Source: Chitinophagaceae bacterium UBA4407 (GTDB lineage: Bacteria > Bacteroidota > Bacteroidia > Chitinophagales > Chitinophagaceae). From it: a stretch of DNA of 44,622 bases. Below, piece after piece: positions 1 through 7,657 of the stretch. Each line of letters starts with the position of its first letter. The stretch's first letter is position 1. Below the pieces are notes generated by a model. It was not told the origin of the DNA. It worked only from the letters and a program-made list of their open reading frames with translations, and ran no database searches. A program made the translations under genes and the position numbers. The DNA lies in NCBI GenBank assembly GCA_002390845.1, contig DGQT01000044.1, forward strand, positions 1-44,622, in the 5' to 3' direction.

Positions 1-46
1 ACGCAACGAAAGCCCAATAGTAGCAATAAAGATCGGTCAAAAAATT
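1..46 (-). repeat. Dispersed intergenic element, cut by the window edge
   Basis: Read on the minus strand this shows a T-run followed by GACCGATC, then TACTATTGGGCTTTCGTTGCGT, where the window ends. It matches the order of the family seen throughout the window: T-run, GAGCCCGGC box, TACTATGAAGC box, GTTGCGTCGCAC core. It lies just downstream of the bioF stop codon. Confidence 0.6.
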
Positions 47-72
47 TTTTATTGAAATTGCCGCAATTGAAT

Positions 73-1167
73 TTATTTATTCAGTGTATCGATCAGCAAC
101 TGCAATTCTTCTTTTGTATTAAATACATGCAGCACGATACGCAACCTTTCTTTACCTTTTGCAACCGTTGGTGATAAAATAGGCCTTACATCAAAACCAT
201 TTTGCTGAAGCTTTTCTGCCAATGCTTTTGCCTGCTCATTGCCGGGAACAATTACGCCCTGTATGGGTGTTCCAGCATCTAATTTTTCAAAAGAAATCAC
301 TGATTGCTGAAACATGTTTATAAGCTGTTGTAAATGGCTGCGCTCTACAGCCATAGAAGGGAATATTTTGTAACTGGATTGAATCGCTGCAACAGCATGT
401 TCGGGCAAGGAAGTTGAATAAATAAAAACCCTTGCAAAGTTGATAAGATAATCACGAAGCCGTGGGGAACACAATACTGCTGCACCATGGCACCCGCAAG
501 CTTTTCCGAAAGTATGGATGCGGCAGAAAATTTCGTTTTGTAATTGCAATTGCTGCACCAAACCCTCCCCCTGCTCCCCTATTACTCCAGTAGCATGAGC
601 TTCGTCGATTATTAAATGGGCATTATATTTTTTGCACAATGCTACGATTCCCTGCAAAGGGCATATATCGCCATCCATACTAAATACAGACTCTGTTACA
701 ACAAAAATGTTTGCCTGGTAATTTTGCAGTTTTTTCTCAAGGTCGTTTAAATCGTTGTGCGCAAAAGCATAAGATTGAGCGAACGATAAGCGGATGCCAT
801 CGCGTATAGACGCATGGCAAAGCGAATCATAAATTATGGTATCGCCACGTTGCGGAATTGAAGATAACACACCCATGTTTGCATCGAAACCGGAATTGAA
901 CATAAGCGCAGTTTGCGATTGATGAAATGTTGCAATTTCATTTTCAACCGTTTCTATCAAGAGGTAATTGCCTGTAAGTAGCCTTGATCCCGTAGAACCC
1001 AATGCCAGGCTATCTTTCACAGCGGCAGACAGCAAATTGTCTTTTACAATTCCCAGGTAATCGTTCGAACAAAAATCTATTTTGTTACCGGGTAACCGCA
1101 ACTGCCGAAATGCGTTTTCCTGTTTTCGTTCAGCTAATTTTTTATTTAAAAAATGATCGTTGTACAT
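73..1167 (-). CDS. bioF: 8-amino-7-oxononanoate synthase (BioF), PLP-dependent
   Basis: This enzyme condenses pimeloyl-ACP or pimeloyl-CoA with L-alanine in biotin synthesis; it belongs to the cytoplasmic alpha-oxoamine synthase family. From the ATG at 1167 the protein has 364 residues. Visible family motifs are CSNDYLG near residue 33, GSTGSRLLTGN at 57-67, DEAHATGVIG from 189 (Asp189 faces the PLP ring nitrogen) and HTFGKACGCHG, where Lys222 should form the Schiff base. The open frame continues upstream to a TTG at 1200, but a TAGCTTTG promoter box lies between, so the ATG at 1167 is preferred. The gene follows the minus-strand T9SS cargo gene by a few dozen bases. No other biotin gene is nearby. 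Glycine C-acetyltransferase, a close relative, is the main alternative. Confidence 0.85.
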   Translation of the reverse strand: MYNDHFLNKKLAERKQENAFRQLRLPGNKIDFCSNDYLGIVKDNLLSAAVKDSLALGSTGSRLLTGNYLLIETVENEIATFHQSQTALMFNSGFDANMGVLSSIPQRGDTIIYDSLCHASIRDGIRLSFAQSYAFAHNDLNDLEKKLQNYQANIFVVTESVFSMDGDICPLQGIVALCKKYNAHLIIDEAHATGVIGEQGEGLVQQLQLQNEIFCRIHTFGKACGCHGAAVLCSPRLRDYLINFARVFIYSTSLPEHAVAAIQSSYKIFPSMAVERSHLQQLINMFQQSVISFEKLDAGTPIQGVIVPGNEQAKALAEKLQQNGFDVRPILSPTVAKGKERLRIVLHVFNTKEELQLLIDTLNK

Positions 1168-1173
1168 AATTTT

Positions 1174-1181
1174 CAAAGCTA
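1174..1181 (-). promoter_or_regulatory. Candidate -7 promoter box for bioF
   Basis: On the minus strand TAGCTTTG matches the Bacteroidota -7 consensus TAnnTTTG. It ends six bases before the bioF ATG, and a TTG lies 16 bases further upstream as a possible -33 element. The transcript would be almost leaderless. Confidence 0.4.
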
Positions 1182-1204
1182 AATTTTTGTTGCAGATCAA
1201 GCAC

Positions 1205-3052
1205 CTATTCTTTTACAAATTTTATTAACCGCACTTCTTCTTCAGAAATAACCTGCAGAAAATAATACCCTTTACTAAATGAAGATGCATTGATTGTTTG
1301 TACAGATAAACCGGCCGTTAATTGTATTTCTTTTATCAGCATTGTTCTGCCAAAAGCATTAACAATACGTAATTGAACATTTGCATTCTTTGTACAGCTA
1401 CAATGTAAAACAATGTTTTGCTTTACCGGATTAGGGTAAATATTAAAATCATAGGTGTAGTTGCCGCTGATGCTTTGTACATTACTATAAGTGTTCTTAC
1501 CATCTTTGTCTATTATTTTTAAGCGGTAATAATTATCAGATTTCAGAGGTTTTATGTCAGTAAATGAATAGTTACGGGCTATTAGGTTATTGAATAAAGT
1601 AACCCTGCCAATTGAAAAAAAATCCCTGCTGTTACTGCTTCGCTCTATCTCAAAATAAGCAGTGTTGACTTCCTTTGAAACGCTCCACTTAAGTATATTT
1701 ACATTACCGTTACGATTTGCTGTAAAAGAAAGCAACTGAAGCGAAAGTACATCCGATGTACAAGTAGTGGTTAGCCCTGCAACACCAGGATATAAAACAA
1801 AAGAGGCATCTTTTTCATTAAAACCGCTTGACTCAATTGATGAGCGATTGGATCCATGCTCATTTAAGCGTGTGATTGATTTAATAGAAGAACTTATTCC
1901 ACATAAATAGCCAGAAGCACTTAATTTAGAAATAAGAACATTGCGATCATATAGATGATTTGTATCCAAATTTTGAAAGCTTATAATACTGCTATCGGGC
2001 AATTCTGCCACATATTCCGCCTGCAGTACATACTCATCTAGATTTTTTATCCATTGTATTTCCCAGTTTTTATCCAGCTTAACTATCATTCCACCTCTCG
2101 GCTCAATAATTCCCGAACTCATTATAAATCCACTGTCTTTTGTTCTGACTATATTTCTTGTACCACTGGAATTAACTGGAATATTTTTTGACCAAATTGT
2201 TTTACCGGCATAATCAAATTTTAAAACAAAAAATGAAATATCTTCACCATCCTCGTTATTAGTGCCATGCCCAACAGCAATAAACCCATCTTTAACATCA
2301 ACAATTGCAGAAATGGACCTTGATGCATAAGATGTATATAATGCTTTAGCCCATATTATATGTCCAGTACTGTCTAGCTTTATAATATTTGCATAATTTA
2401 ATTGTGAACTTGAATTTGTTTCCCCTCCAATAATATAGTTTCCATCACTAAGCTGAGAAATTGACTCGGCCCAGTCAACATGTTCATATGATCCAATTAT
2501 TCTTCCCCAAAGTACATTTCCCTGTCTACCGATTTTTACTATGTACATATGATCATAAAAATCAAAACTTGGGAACGATCCAGTAGAACCAGCTAATACA
2601 TAGCTAGAATCAATTGTTTCTATTATAGAATAAGCATCATCAACTCTATTGCCTCCAATGATTTTACTCCAAAGTAAGTTGCCCACACTGTCTAATTTAG
2701 CCACGCAGAAATTTGAATATGCGAATGCTCCCGTATCGTTTGATGTGCCAGCAATTATATAACAGTTATCTGAGGTTTGAATAATTGACTTAGCTGTAGA
2801 ATTTTGACCACGTGAAAGTACCTTTTGCCACTGAATATCACCTTTTTTATCAAATTTTGAAATAAAAAAATTATATGGCACAGTACTATCACTCACGGTT
2901 CCCGCCATTGCAAAACCACTATCTTTTGTACTGATAATTGCACTGCAAGTAATCCCAAAATCACGTTTCAGTAGTTTTTGATAAGTTTCCTGTGCAGATA
3001 AAAAATTTAATAAAAGAAAAATTATAATTAAGGTACAAATTGCTTTTTTCAC
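1205..3052 (-). CDS. Secreted beta-propeller-like protein with T9SS type A sorting domain
   Basis: The product has 615 residues and starts at a GTG. The start is supported because the first 20 residues form a classic signal peptide (MKK, a run of Ile/Leu/Phe, then SAQ). The body has about six or seven repeats of the form (D)SGFAMAGT ... FISKFDKKGDIQWQK, about 55-60 residues each, as in SBBP or WD-like beta-propellers. Around residues 450-530 there is a fibronectin-like stretch (WSVSKEVNTAYFEIERS). The C-terminus (about 540-615, beginning at IYPNPV and ending FVKE) is a type A T9SS sorting domain, so it should cross the outer membrane through T9SS. The ligand or role is unknown. The gene is visibly more AT-rich than its neighbours. 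Confidence 0.8.
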   Translation of the reverse strand: MKKAICTLIIIFLLLNFLSAQETYQKLLKRDFGITCSAIISTKDSGFAMAGTVSDSTVPYNFFISKFDKKGDIQWQKVLSRGQNSTAKSIIQTSDNCYIIAGTSNDTGAFAYSNFCVAKLDSVGNLLWSKIIGGNRVDDAYSIIETIDSSYVLAGSTGSFPSFDFYDHMYIVKIGRQGNVLWGRIIGSYEHVDWAESISQLSDGNYIIGGETNSSSQLNYANIIKLDSTGHIIWAKALYTSYASRSISAIVDVKDGFIAVGHGTNNEDGEDISFFVLKFDYAGKTIWSKNIPVNSSGTRNIVRTKDSGFIMSSGIIEPRGGMIVKLDKNWEIQWIKNLDEYVLQAEYVAELPDSSIISFQNLDTNHLYDRNVLISKLSASGYLCGISSSIKSITRLNEHGSNRSSIESSGFNEKDASFVLYPGVAGLTTTCTSDVLSLQLLSFTANRNGNVNILKWSVSKEVNTAYFEIERSSNSRDFFSIGRVTLFNNLIARNYSFTDIKPLKSDNYYRLKIIDKDGKNTYSNVQSISGNYTYDFNIYPNPVKQNIVLHCSCTKNANVQLRIVNAFGRTMLIKEIQLTAGLSVQTINASSFSKGYYFLQVISEEEVRLIKFVKE

Positions 3053-3243
3053 AATTAATAGTTTATGGTTGCTAAAGCATTAATAAAGATAATGCAAGCG
3101 ATTTTATAAATATAATTCAATAATTTTCAGTCGATAAAAATATAAGCATCTGACTTTTTTATAATGGCGGGTTTAATAAAATATAAATGTCTGTAAGGAT
3201 TTGTTTCGATTTATACTTCGATAAAAGTTGAATAGAAAGCAAG

Positions 3244-3302
3244 GCGTACAAGTGAGTGACACAACAAAAGCCTCATTCTTTGCAAAAGCCCGGCTCATAA
3301 AA
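3244..3302 (-). repeat. Dispersed intergenic element, core variant B
   Basis: Minus-strand reading gives TGAGCCGGGC, then ATGAGGCTTTTGTTG, the B core GTGTCACTCACTTGTAC and GCC. It is a single arm ending 26 bases before the miaE start codon, so it probably lies in or near the miaE 5' region. The rest of the 276-base gap between the divergent genes (3053-3328) is AT-rich with no other feature seen. Confidence 0.75.
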
Positions 3303-3328
3303 TTAATAATTATTGAAACTGTGGAATA

Positions 3329-3940
3329 ATGGAATTATATACCGACGCTCAAAAAAATATTCTTGGACTTCAATTACCTACTGACCCACGATGGGTAAAC
3401 CTTGCTGAAATTTCTTTGGAAGAAATTCTTACAGATCACGCTTACTGCGAACAGAAAGCAGCAACAAGTTGTATTTCTTTAATTCAGCGGTATTCGTCTA
3501 AAGAACAAATGGTAAACGAGTTGGCGCCAATCGTTACAGAAGAATGGGGGCATTTTCGTTTGGTGCTGCAGGAGCTGCGAAAAAGAGGTTTGCACCTGGG
3601 TAAACAACGGAAAGATGAATATGTGAACAAGCTGCTGGAATTTCAGGTAAAAGGCGGCAGTGTTGACGAACGTTTTCTTGACCAGATGCTCACCATGGCT
3701 TTGATAGAAGCACGAAGCTGCGAACGCTTTAAACGATTAAGCGAAGGTTTGAATGATGAATATCTGCGCAATTTTTACCGTCGCTTTATGGAAAGTGAAG
3801 CCGGGCATTATGCATTGTTCATAGAACTTGCCGAAACTTATATTGACAAAGAAAAAGTGCGAGAACGCTGGAAACAGTGGCTGGATTATGAAGCCACAGT
3901 AATAAACAACTTAGAAGTTCGCGGAGACAGGATACATTAG
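3329..3940 (+). CDS. miaE: tRNA-(ms2io6A37) hydroxylase MiaE
   Basis: MiaE is a non-haem diiron monooxygenase that hydroxylates the isopentenyl side chain of ms2i6A at position 37 of tRNAs reading U-starting codons. The 203-residue length fits the family. The carboxylate-bridged diiron ligands are visible: Glu41, Glu72 and His75 (EEWGH), Glu127 (IEARSCERF), and Glu157 with His160 (ESEAGHY). The paired ExxH motifs in a four-helix bundle are diagnostic of the ferritin-like fold. The ATG at 3329 follows a repeat element by 26 bases. The gene is probably monocistronic; the next gene starts 96 bases downstream, after a heptamer array. Confidence 0.9.
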   Translation: MELYTDAQKNILGLQLPTDPRWVNLAEISLEEILTDHAYCEQKAATSCISLIQRYSSKEQMVNELAPIVTEEWGHFRLVLQELRKRGLHLGKQRKDEYVNKLLEFQVKGGSVDERFLDQMLTMALIEARSCERFKRLSEGLNDEYLRNFYRRFMESEAGHYALFIELAETYIDKEKVRERWKQWLDYEATVINNLEVRGDRIH

Positions 3941-4017
3941 GAATTGGGGATTGGGGGTAATAATTTTTCATTATTAATTATAAATTATTAATTACTCATC
4001 GCCAATTTCTTATTTTT
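3941..4017. repeat. Heptamer array with inverted symmetry (about 77 nt)
   Basis: Immediately after the miaE stop codon the sequence reads as eleven consecutive 7-base words in one phase. The left part has GAATTGG-like words, the middle AATTATT/AATTACT words, and the right part CATCGCC then AATTTCT. The left end and the reverse complement of the right end are similar (GAATTGGGGAT against GAAATTGGCGAT), so a weak stem can form. It is the same class as the arrays at 27650 and 40946. Confidence 0.65.
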
Positions 4018-4035
4018 AAAAACTAAATTTTTACT

Positions 4036-5232
4036 ATGGTTGCGTCAATGAGAAAATGGTTCAATGAAAATTTTACTGAAGCAAAATATAAAGCTTACCT
4101 GGAAGAAATGAATGCATTGCATCCCGGCAAACTCGATTTCAGGGTGGCAGAAACGCCTGTGTTTGTAGATAAAGCCTTTACCCAAAAAATGCTCTCTGCC
4201 TGCGAAAGTATTGTAGATGTAATTATCCAATATAATTTTAAAACAATCACCGCACATTCTGTTCCTGCAGATATTAAAGTTCCCGGCGAAAATGATCATT
4301 CACATTTTATTGCTTTCGATTTTGGGATTTGTGAGAATGCCAACGGAGAACTGGAGCCGCAGTTGATAGAAATGCAGGGCTTCCCAACTTTATTTGCATA
4401 CCAGATATACCATACCGAAGTAACAAAAAAGCATTTCAATATTCCCGATAACTACGACAGTTATTTAAGTGGTTATACTCCTGAAACTTACCGGCAGTTA
4501 TTAAAAGAAATTATTGTGGCAGACTGCAAACCCGAAGAAGCCATATTGCTGGAAGTGTTGCCACACCAGCAAAAAACAAGGATTGATTTTTATTTTACCG
4601 AAGATTACCTGGGCATTCCCATTGTTTGTTTAACTGATCTTATAAAAGAAGGCCGCAAATTGTTCTATGAAAAAGATGGCAGAAAGATTGAAGTAAAAAG
4701 AATCTACAACCGGGTAATTTTTGACGATCTGCAACAACAGTCTGCCGAAATACAGGAGAAAGGAAAAATATTGTTCGAAGACCTCGATGTGCAATGGGTG
4801 CCGCACCCCAACTGGTTTTACCGCATCAGTAAGTTTACACTGCCTTATATCGATCATCCTTATGTGCCTAAAACAAATTTCTTAAGCGATGTAAAACAAA
4901 TGCCTGCCGATCTTGAAAATTATGTTTTAAAGCCACTATTCTCTTTTGCCGGGCAGGGTGTTGTGATTGATGTAACCCCCGCCGACATTGAAAAAGTAAG
5001 CGATCCGCACAACTGGATATTACAAAAGAAAGTAAAATATGCCGACGTAATTAAAACCCCGGATACACCTGCCAAAGCCGAGATACGCATATTTTATTTT
5101 TGGAAAGATGGTGAACCACGCCCCGTTGCAACACAAAACCTTGCAAGGCTAAGTAAAGGAAAAATGATTGGTGTACGCTACAATAAAGACAAAGAATGGG
5201 TAGGTGGCAGCCTTGCTTTTTTTGAAAAATGA
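4036..5232 (+). CDS. ATP-grasp-like protein of unknown function
   Basis: I do not recognise a named family with certainty. The 398-residue soluble protein has no signal peptide. The C-terminal half looks like the ATP-binding part of an ATP-grasp or glutathione-synthetase-type fold: YVLKPLFSFAGQGVV (about 292-307) resembles the lysine plus glycine-rich loop, WILQKKV (about 328) the linker segment, and AEIRIFYFW (about 347-355) a metal-binding strand region. The N-terminal part contains HFIAFDFGI and LEPQLIEMQGFPTLFAYQ. A peptide or glutamate ligase role is possible but not shown. A second ATG lies four codons in (4048). The downstream gene is convergent, with only 11 bases between the stop codons. 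Confidence 0.55.
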   Translation: MVASMRKWFNENFTEAKYKAYLEEMNALHPGKLDFRVAETPVFVDKAFTQKMLSACESIVDVIIQYNFKTITAHSVPADIKVPGENDHSHFIAFDFGICENANGELEPQLIEMQGFPTLFAYQIYHTEVTKKHFNIPDNYDSYLSGYTPETYRQLLKEIIVADCKPEEAILLEVLPHQQKTRIDFYFTEDYLGIPIVCLTDLIKEGRKLFYEKDGRKIEVKRIYNRVIFDDLQQQSAEIQEKGKILFEDLDVQWVPHPNWFYRISKFTLPYIDHPYVPKTNFLSDVKQMPADLENYVLKPLFSFAGQGVVIDVTPADIEKVSDPHNWILQKKVKYADVIKTPDTPAKAEIRIFYFWKDGEPRPVATQNLARLSKGKMIGVRYNKDKEWVGGSLAFFEK

Positions 5233-5243
5233 TATTGAAGAAA

Positions 5244-5975
5244 TTATTCATCTGCTATTTTAAAAAATATCTTTTTCTTTCCTGATCGAATGCTATAGAA
5301 AATCGAAAATGCAGGGCCGATTAAAATATAGGCAAAACCAGCTGACCCAGCTATATTTTCCGGTAGTAACTGCGAAAGAACAACCGATAAAACTCCTATT
5401 GATATAAGAATATAGAAAGAATATAGTTTTGTTTTTGTATCGTAAACTTCGCTTGTGGTTAATTCAAGTTCCTCCTGCTTTCTAAGTGCATGTAAATACA
5501 TAAAAGAAAAGAGCAGGTAAATAAGAATATAACCACTGCCATAAATGAGCAGCAGCACCGATGAATCCTGAGGCATCATTGAAAAAGGTGAATTGCCCGC
5601 TCCATAAATAAAAGAACTAAACATTGCCGTAAATAGAAATTTAAGCGGGTAAACAAAAAACAGTACCAGGAATATAAGAATGCAGTTGAGTATAATACTT
5701 AGCGTGTCATCTATGCCATAACGCCGGAAAAAGATATTTTGCTCATACCAGATCAGCATTAACAAAGTAAAGCAAATACCAAAAGTAAAAAAGCCACGCA
5801 TGGTTTCTACCAGTTCTTCAAAACTTTTGGGCACTTCAAGCGATACAATTAATAACGTAACCGCAAATGCAAACACCGCATCACTGAAGGCTTCAATCCG
5901 CTTTACTTCGTGGCCACGCAAACGGAATGCTTTATTACCCGATGCTATTTTTCTTGCAATTGCCTTGCGTACCAT
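5244..5975 (-). CDS. TMEM175-family (DUF1211) potassium channel protein
   Basis: The family hallmark RxxxFSD is present (Arg26, then FSD at 30-32 from the ATG at 5975), followed by AVFAFAVTLLIVSLEVP, the pore-lining first helix. About six hydrophobic helices are visible over 243 residues. This fits bacterial TMEM175 proteins, which have one six-helix repeat per subunit and form tetrameric K+ channels in the inner membrane. The open frame extends to a TTG at 6008, but the ATG is preferred because the added residues bring no conserved feature. A basic N-terminus (MVRKAIARK) precedes the first helix. Ion selectivity cannot be judged from sequence alone. Confidence 0.8.
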   Translation of the reverse strand: MVRKAIARKIASGNKAFRLRGHEVKRIEAFSDAVFAFAVTLLIVSLEVPKSFEELVETMRGFFTFGICFTLLMLIWYEQNIFFRRYGIDDTLSIILNCILIFLVLFFVYPLKFLFTAMFSSFIYGAGNSPFSMMPQDSSVLLLIYGSGYILIYLLFSFMYLHALRKQEELELTTSEVYDTKTKLYSFYILISIGVLSVVLSQLLPENIAGSAGFAYILIGPAFSIFYSIRSGKKKIFFKIADE

Positions 5976-6080
5976 TGAGTTATGTTTTAGTAAATTGAAA
6001 GTAAGCAATTTAGCTTTAAAAGTGCTTTTTTAAACCTGGTCTTTTACACAAAAAAAGCTGTGCAATAAATAATTTATTTT

Positions 6081-6336
6081 TGAATACCGGCATTAGTTTT
6101 TCATAGCATCTTCGTTGCGTCTCAATCACTTTATCATTGGTACAAATAGCAGCTTTAGGTTTATACAAAATCTTTAAAACTAAATTCAGGCAGCTTCTAA
6201 GGCATACCCAAACATTTAAATATTTTATACACAAAGCTCCAATAACGAAAGGCTGTTTAATGCTGCTTCCTTTCCTGAACGTACAAGTGAGTGACACAAC
6301 AACAGATGCCATGAAAAAGCTAAGCTGGTTCAATAA
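6081..6336. repeat. Inverted pair of dispersed elements (variants D and B)
   Basis: The left arm (6081-6130, plus) reads GAATACCGGC, TTTCATAGCATC, then GTTGCGTCTCAATCAC. The right arm (6277-6336, read on minus) reads TTGAACCAGC, TTTTCATGGCATCTG, then GTTGTGTCACTCACTTG and GTACGTTC. The outer boxes match each other while the cores differ. Together with 146 bases of spacer they occupy most of the 491-base gap ahead of porV. The remainder (6337-6440) holds nothing else recognised. Confidence 0.7.
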
Positions 6337-6443
6337 TAATTTTTCGCTGCATCTGCCTTGAAAATCTTGGGTGTAAAGCAGCGTTCAGATACTAAAAACT
6401 GCTCTTAGAACGTATATGTATCTGAACAAAACTAATTCTGCTT

Positions 6444-6451
6444 TACTTTCG
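6444..6451 (+). promoter_or_regulatory. Candidate -7 promoter box for the porV-porU operon
   Basis: TACTTTCG differs from TAnnTTTG at one base and ends 15 bases before the porV ATG. The identical octamer occurs ahead of the PKD protein gene at 19283, again after an ACTAATT stretch, which suggests a real variant of the box. Confidence 0.35.
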
Positions 6452-6466
6452 CTGTAACAAGAACTT

Positions 6467-7657
6467 ATGAAGTACCGGTTGAAACTTATTTTCTTACTTT
6501 TTTGCGGGAGTGTTGCTTTTGTGCATTCTGATGCGCAATTCAGAAAATATTCCAACGAATTTCTGAATATCGGTGCAGGTGCAAGGGGCCTGGCAATGGG
6601 CGGTGCGCAAGTTGCCAGTACCGAGGATGGCAATGCAGGTTACTGGAACCCATCGGGACTGGTTTACGTTTATGAGCATCCCGCCATATCGTTTATGCAT
6701 GCAGAATATTTTGCAGGTATTGGCAAATACGATTACCTGAATGCTGCCTTTCCATTGAATGATAAATTTAAAACGCTGGGTGTTTCGCTGCTGCGCTTTG
6801 GGGTGGATGATATTCCGAATACCTTATACCTTGTAGAGCCCGACGGCTCAATAAACTACAATAATATTCAAAGCTTTTCTTCTGCTGATTATGCGTTTGT
6901 ACTTTCTTACTCGCAATTATTTAAAGATGAAGACAAAAAGCAGTTGAGCTGGGGAGCCAACACAAAGATCATTCACCGTAAAGTGGGCAGTTTTGCACAA
7001 AGCTGGGGCTTTGGCTTTGATGTGGGGTTTATGTATAAAACTCCTACCTGGCGAATGGGAGTTGCAGCAAGGGATATTACCACCACTTTTAATGCATGGA
7101 GTTTTTCTTTTGACGACAGGGCAAAAGAAGTTTTATACCTTACCAATAATGATATTCCTGTAAAATCTACAGAACTTACTGCGCCTCAATTGGTGCTTGC
7201 GGGTGCTTATAATTTTGCCTTTGGAGAAAAATTTCATTTGCTTGCCGAAGCGGATATGAACCTTACTTTTGATGGCAAACGCAATACAGTGGTAAGCGCA
7301 GACCCTGTAAGTATTGACCCTAAATTTGGACTGGAAGCAAATATTAATGATGTTCTGTATTTGCGTGCCGGCGTTTCGAATTTTCAGCAGGCACTGGCAG
7401 ACGGCGATACACTAAACCAAAAAAAGGTTTGGATTTATCAACCCAGTCTCGGTGCGGGTTTTAAGGTTGGAAATGTGGCTATTGATTATGCATTCACCAA
7501 TTTAGCCAACCAGGGAAACCCACTATATACGCATGTTTTTTCGCTACGGCTTGATCTGATACCAAAGAGCCTGGAAGCGAAGAAGAGGGGAAGCTTTCCT
7601 TCGTTACCAAGGGCAGAACAATCAAAGAAACAAAAAGGTTATTACCCGCAACAATGA
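6467..7657 (+). CDS. porV: T9SS outer membrane protein PorV (LptO)
   Basis: PorV is an outer-membrane beta-barrel of the FadL-like type. It collects cargo from the SprA translocon and shuttles it to the PorU sortase. The 396-residue product has a signal peptide ending near residue 24 (HSDAQ). The family signature GAGARGLAMGGAQVA, followed by YWNPSGL, lies just after it (about residues 37-65). The rest is alternating aromatic and polar residues typical of barrel strands. The last four bases overlap the porU start (ATGA at 7654-7657), implying translational coupling. A TACTTTCG promoter box lies 15 bases upstream. Confidence 0.92.
   Translation: MKYRLKLIFLLFCGSVAFVHSDAQFRKYSNEFLNIGAGARGLAMGGAQVASTEDGNAGYWNPSGLVYVYEHPAISFMHAEYFAGIGKYDYLNAAFPLNDKFKTLGVSLLRFGVDDIPNTLYLVEPDGSINYNNIQSFSSADYAFVLSYSQLFKDEDKKQLSWGANTKIIHRKVGSFAQSWGFGFDVGFMYKTPTWRMGVAARDITTTFNAWSFSFDDRAKEVLYLTNNDIPVKSTELTAPQLVLAGAYNFAFGEKFHLLAEADMNLTFDGKRNTVVSADPVSIDPKFGLEANINDVLYLRAGVSNFQQALADGDTLNQKKVWIYQPSLGAGFKVGNVAIDYAFTNLANQGNPLYTHVFSLRLDLIPKSLEAKKRGSFPSLPRAEQSKKQKGYYPQQ

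Noticed and set aside
1..72. Terminator after bioF (AATTG/CAATT stem)
   Set aside because: A short AT-rich stem separated from the T tract by about ten bases; not convincing.
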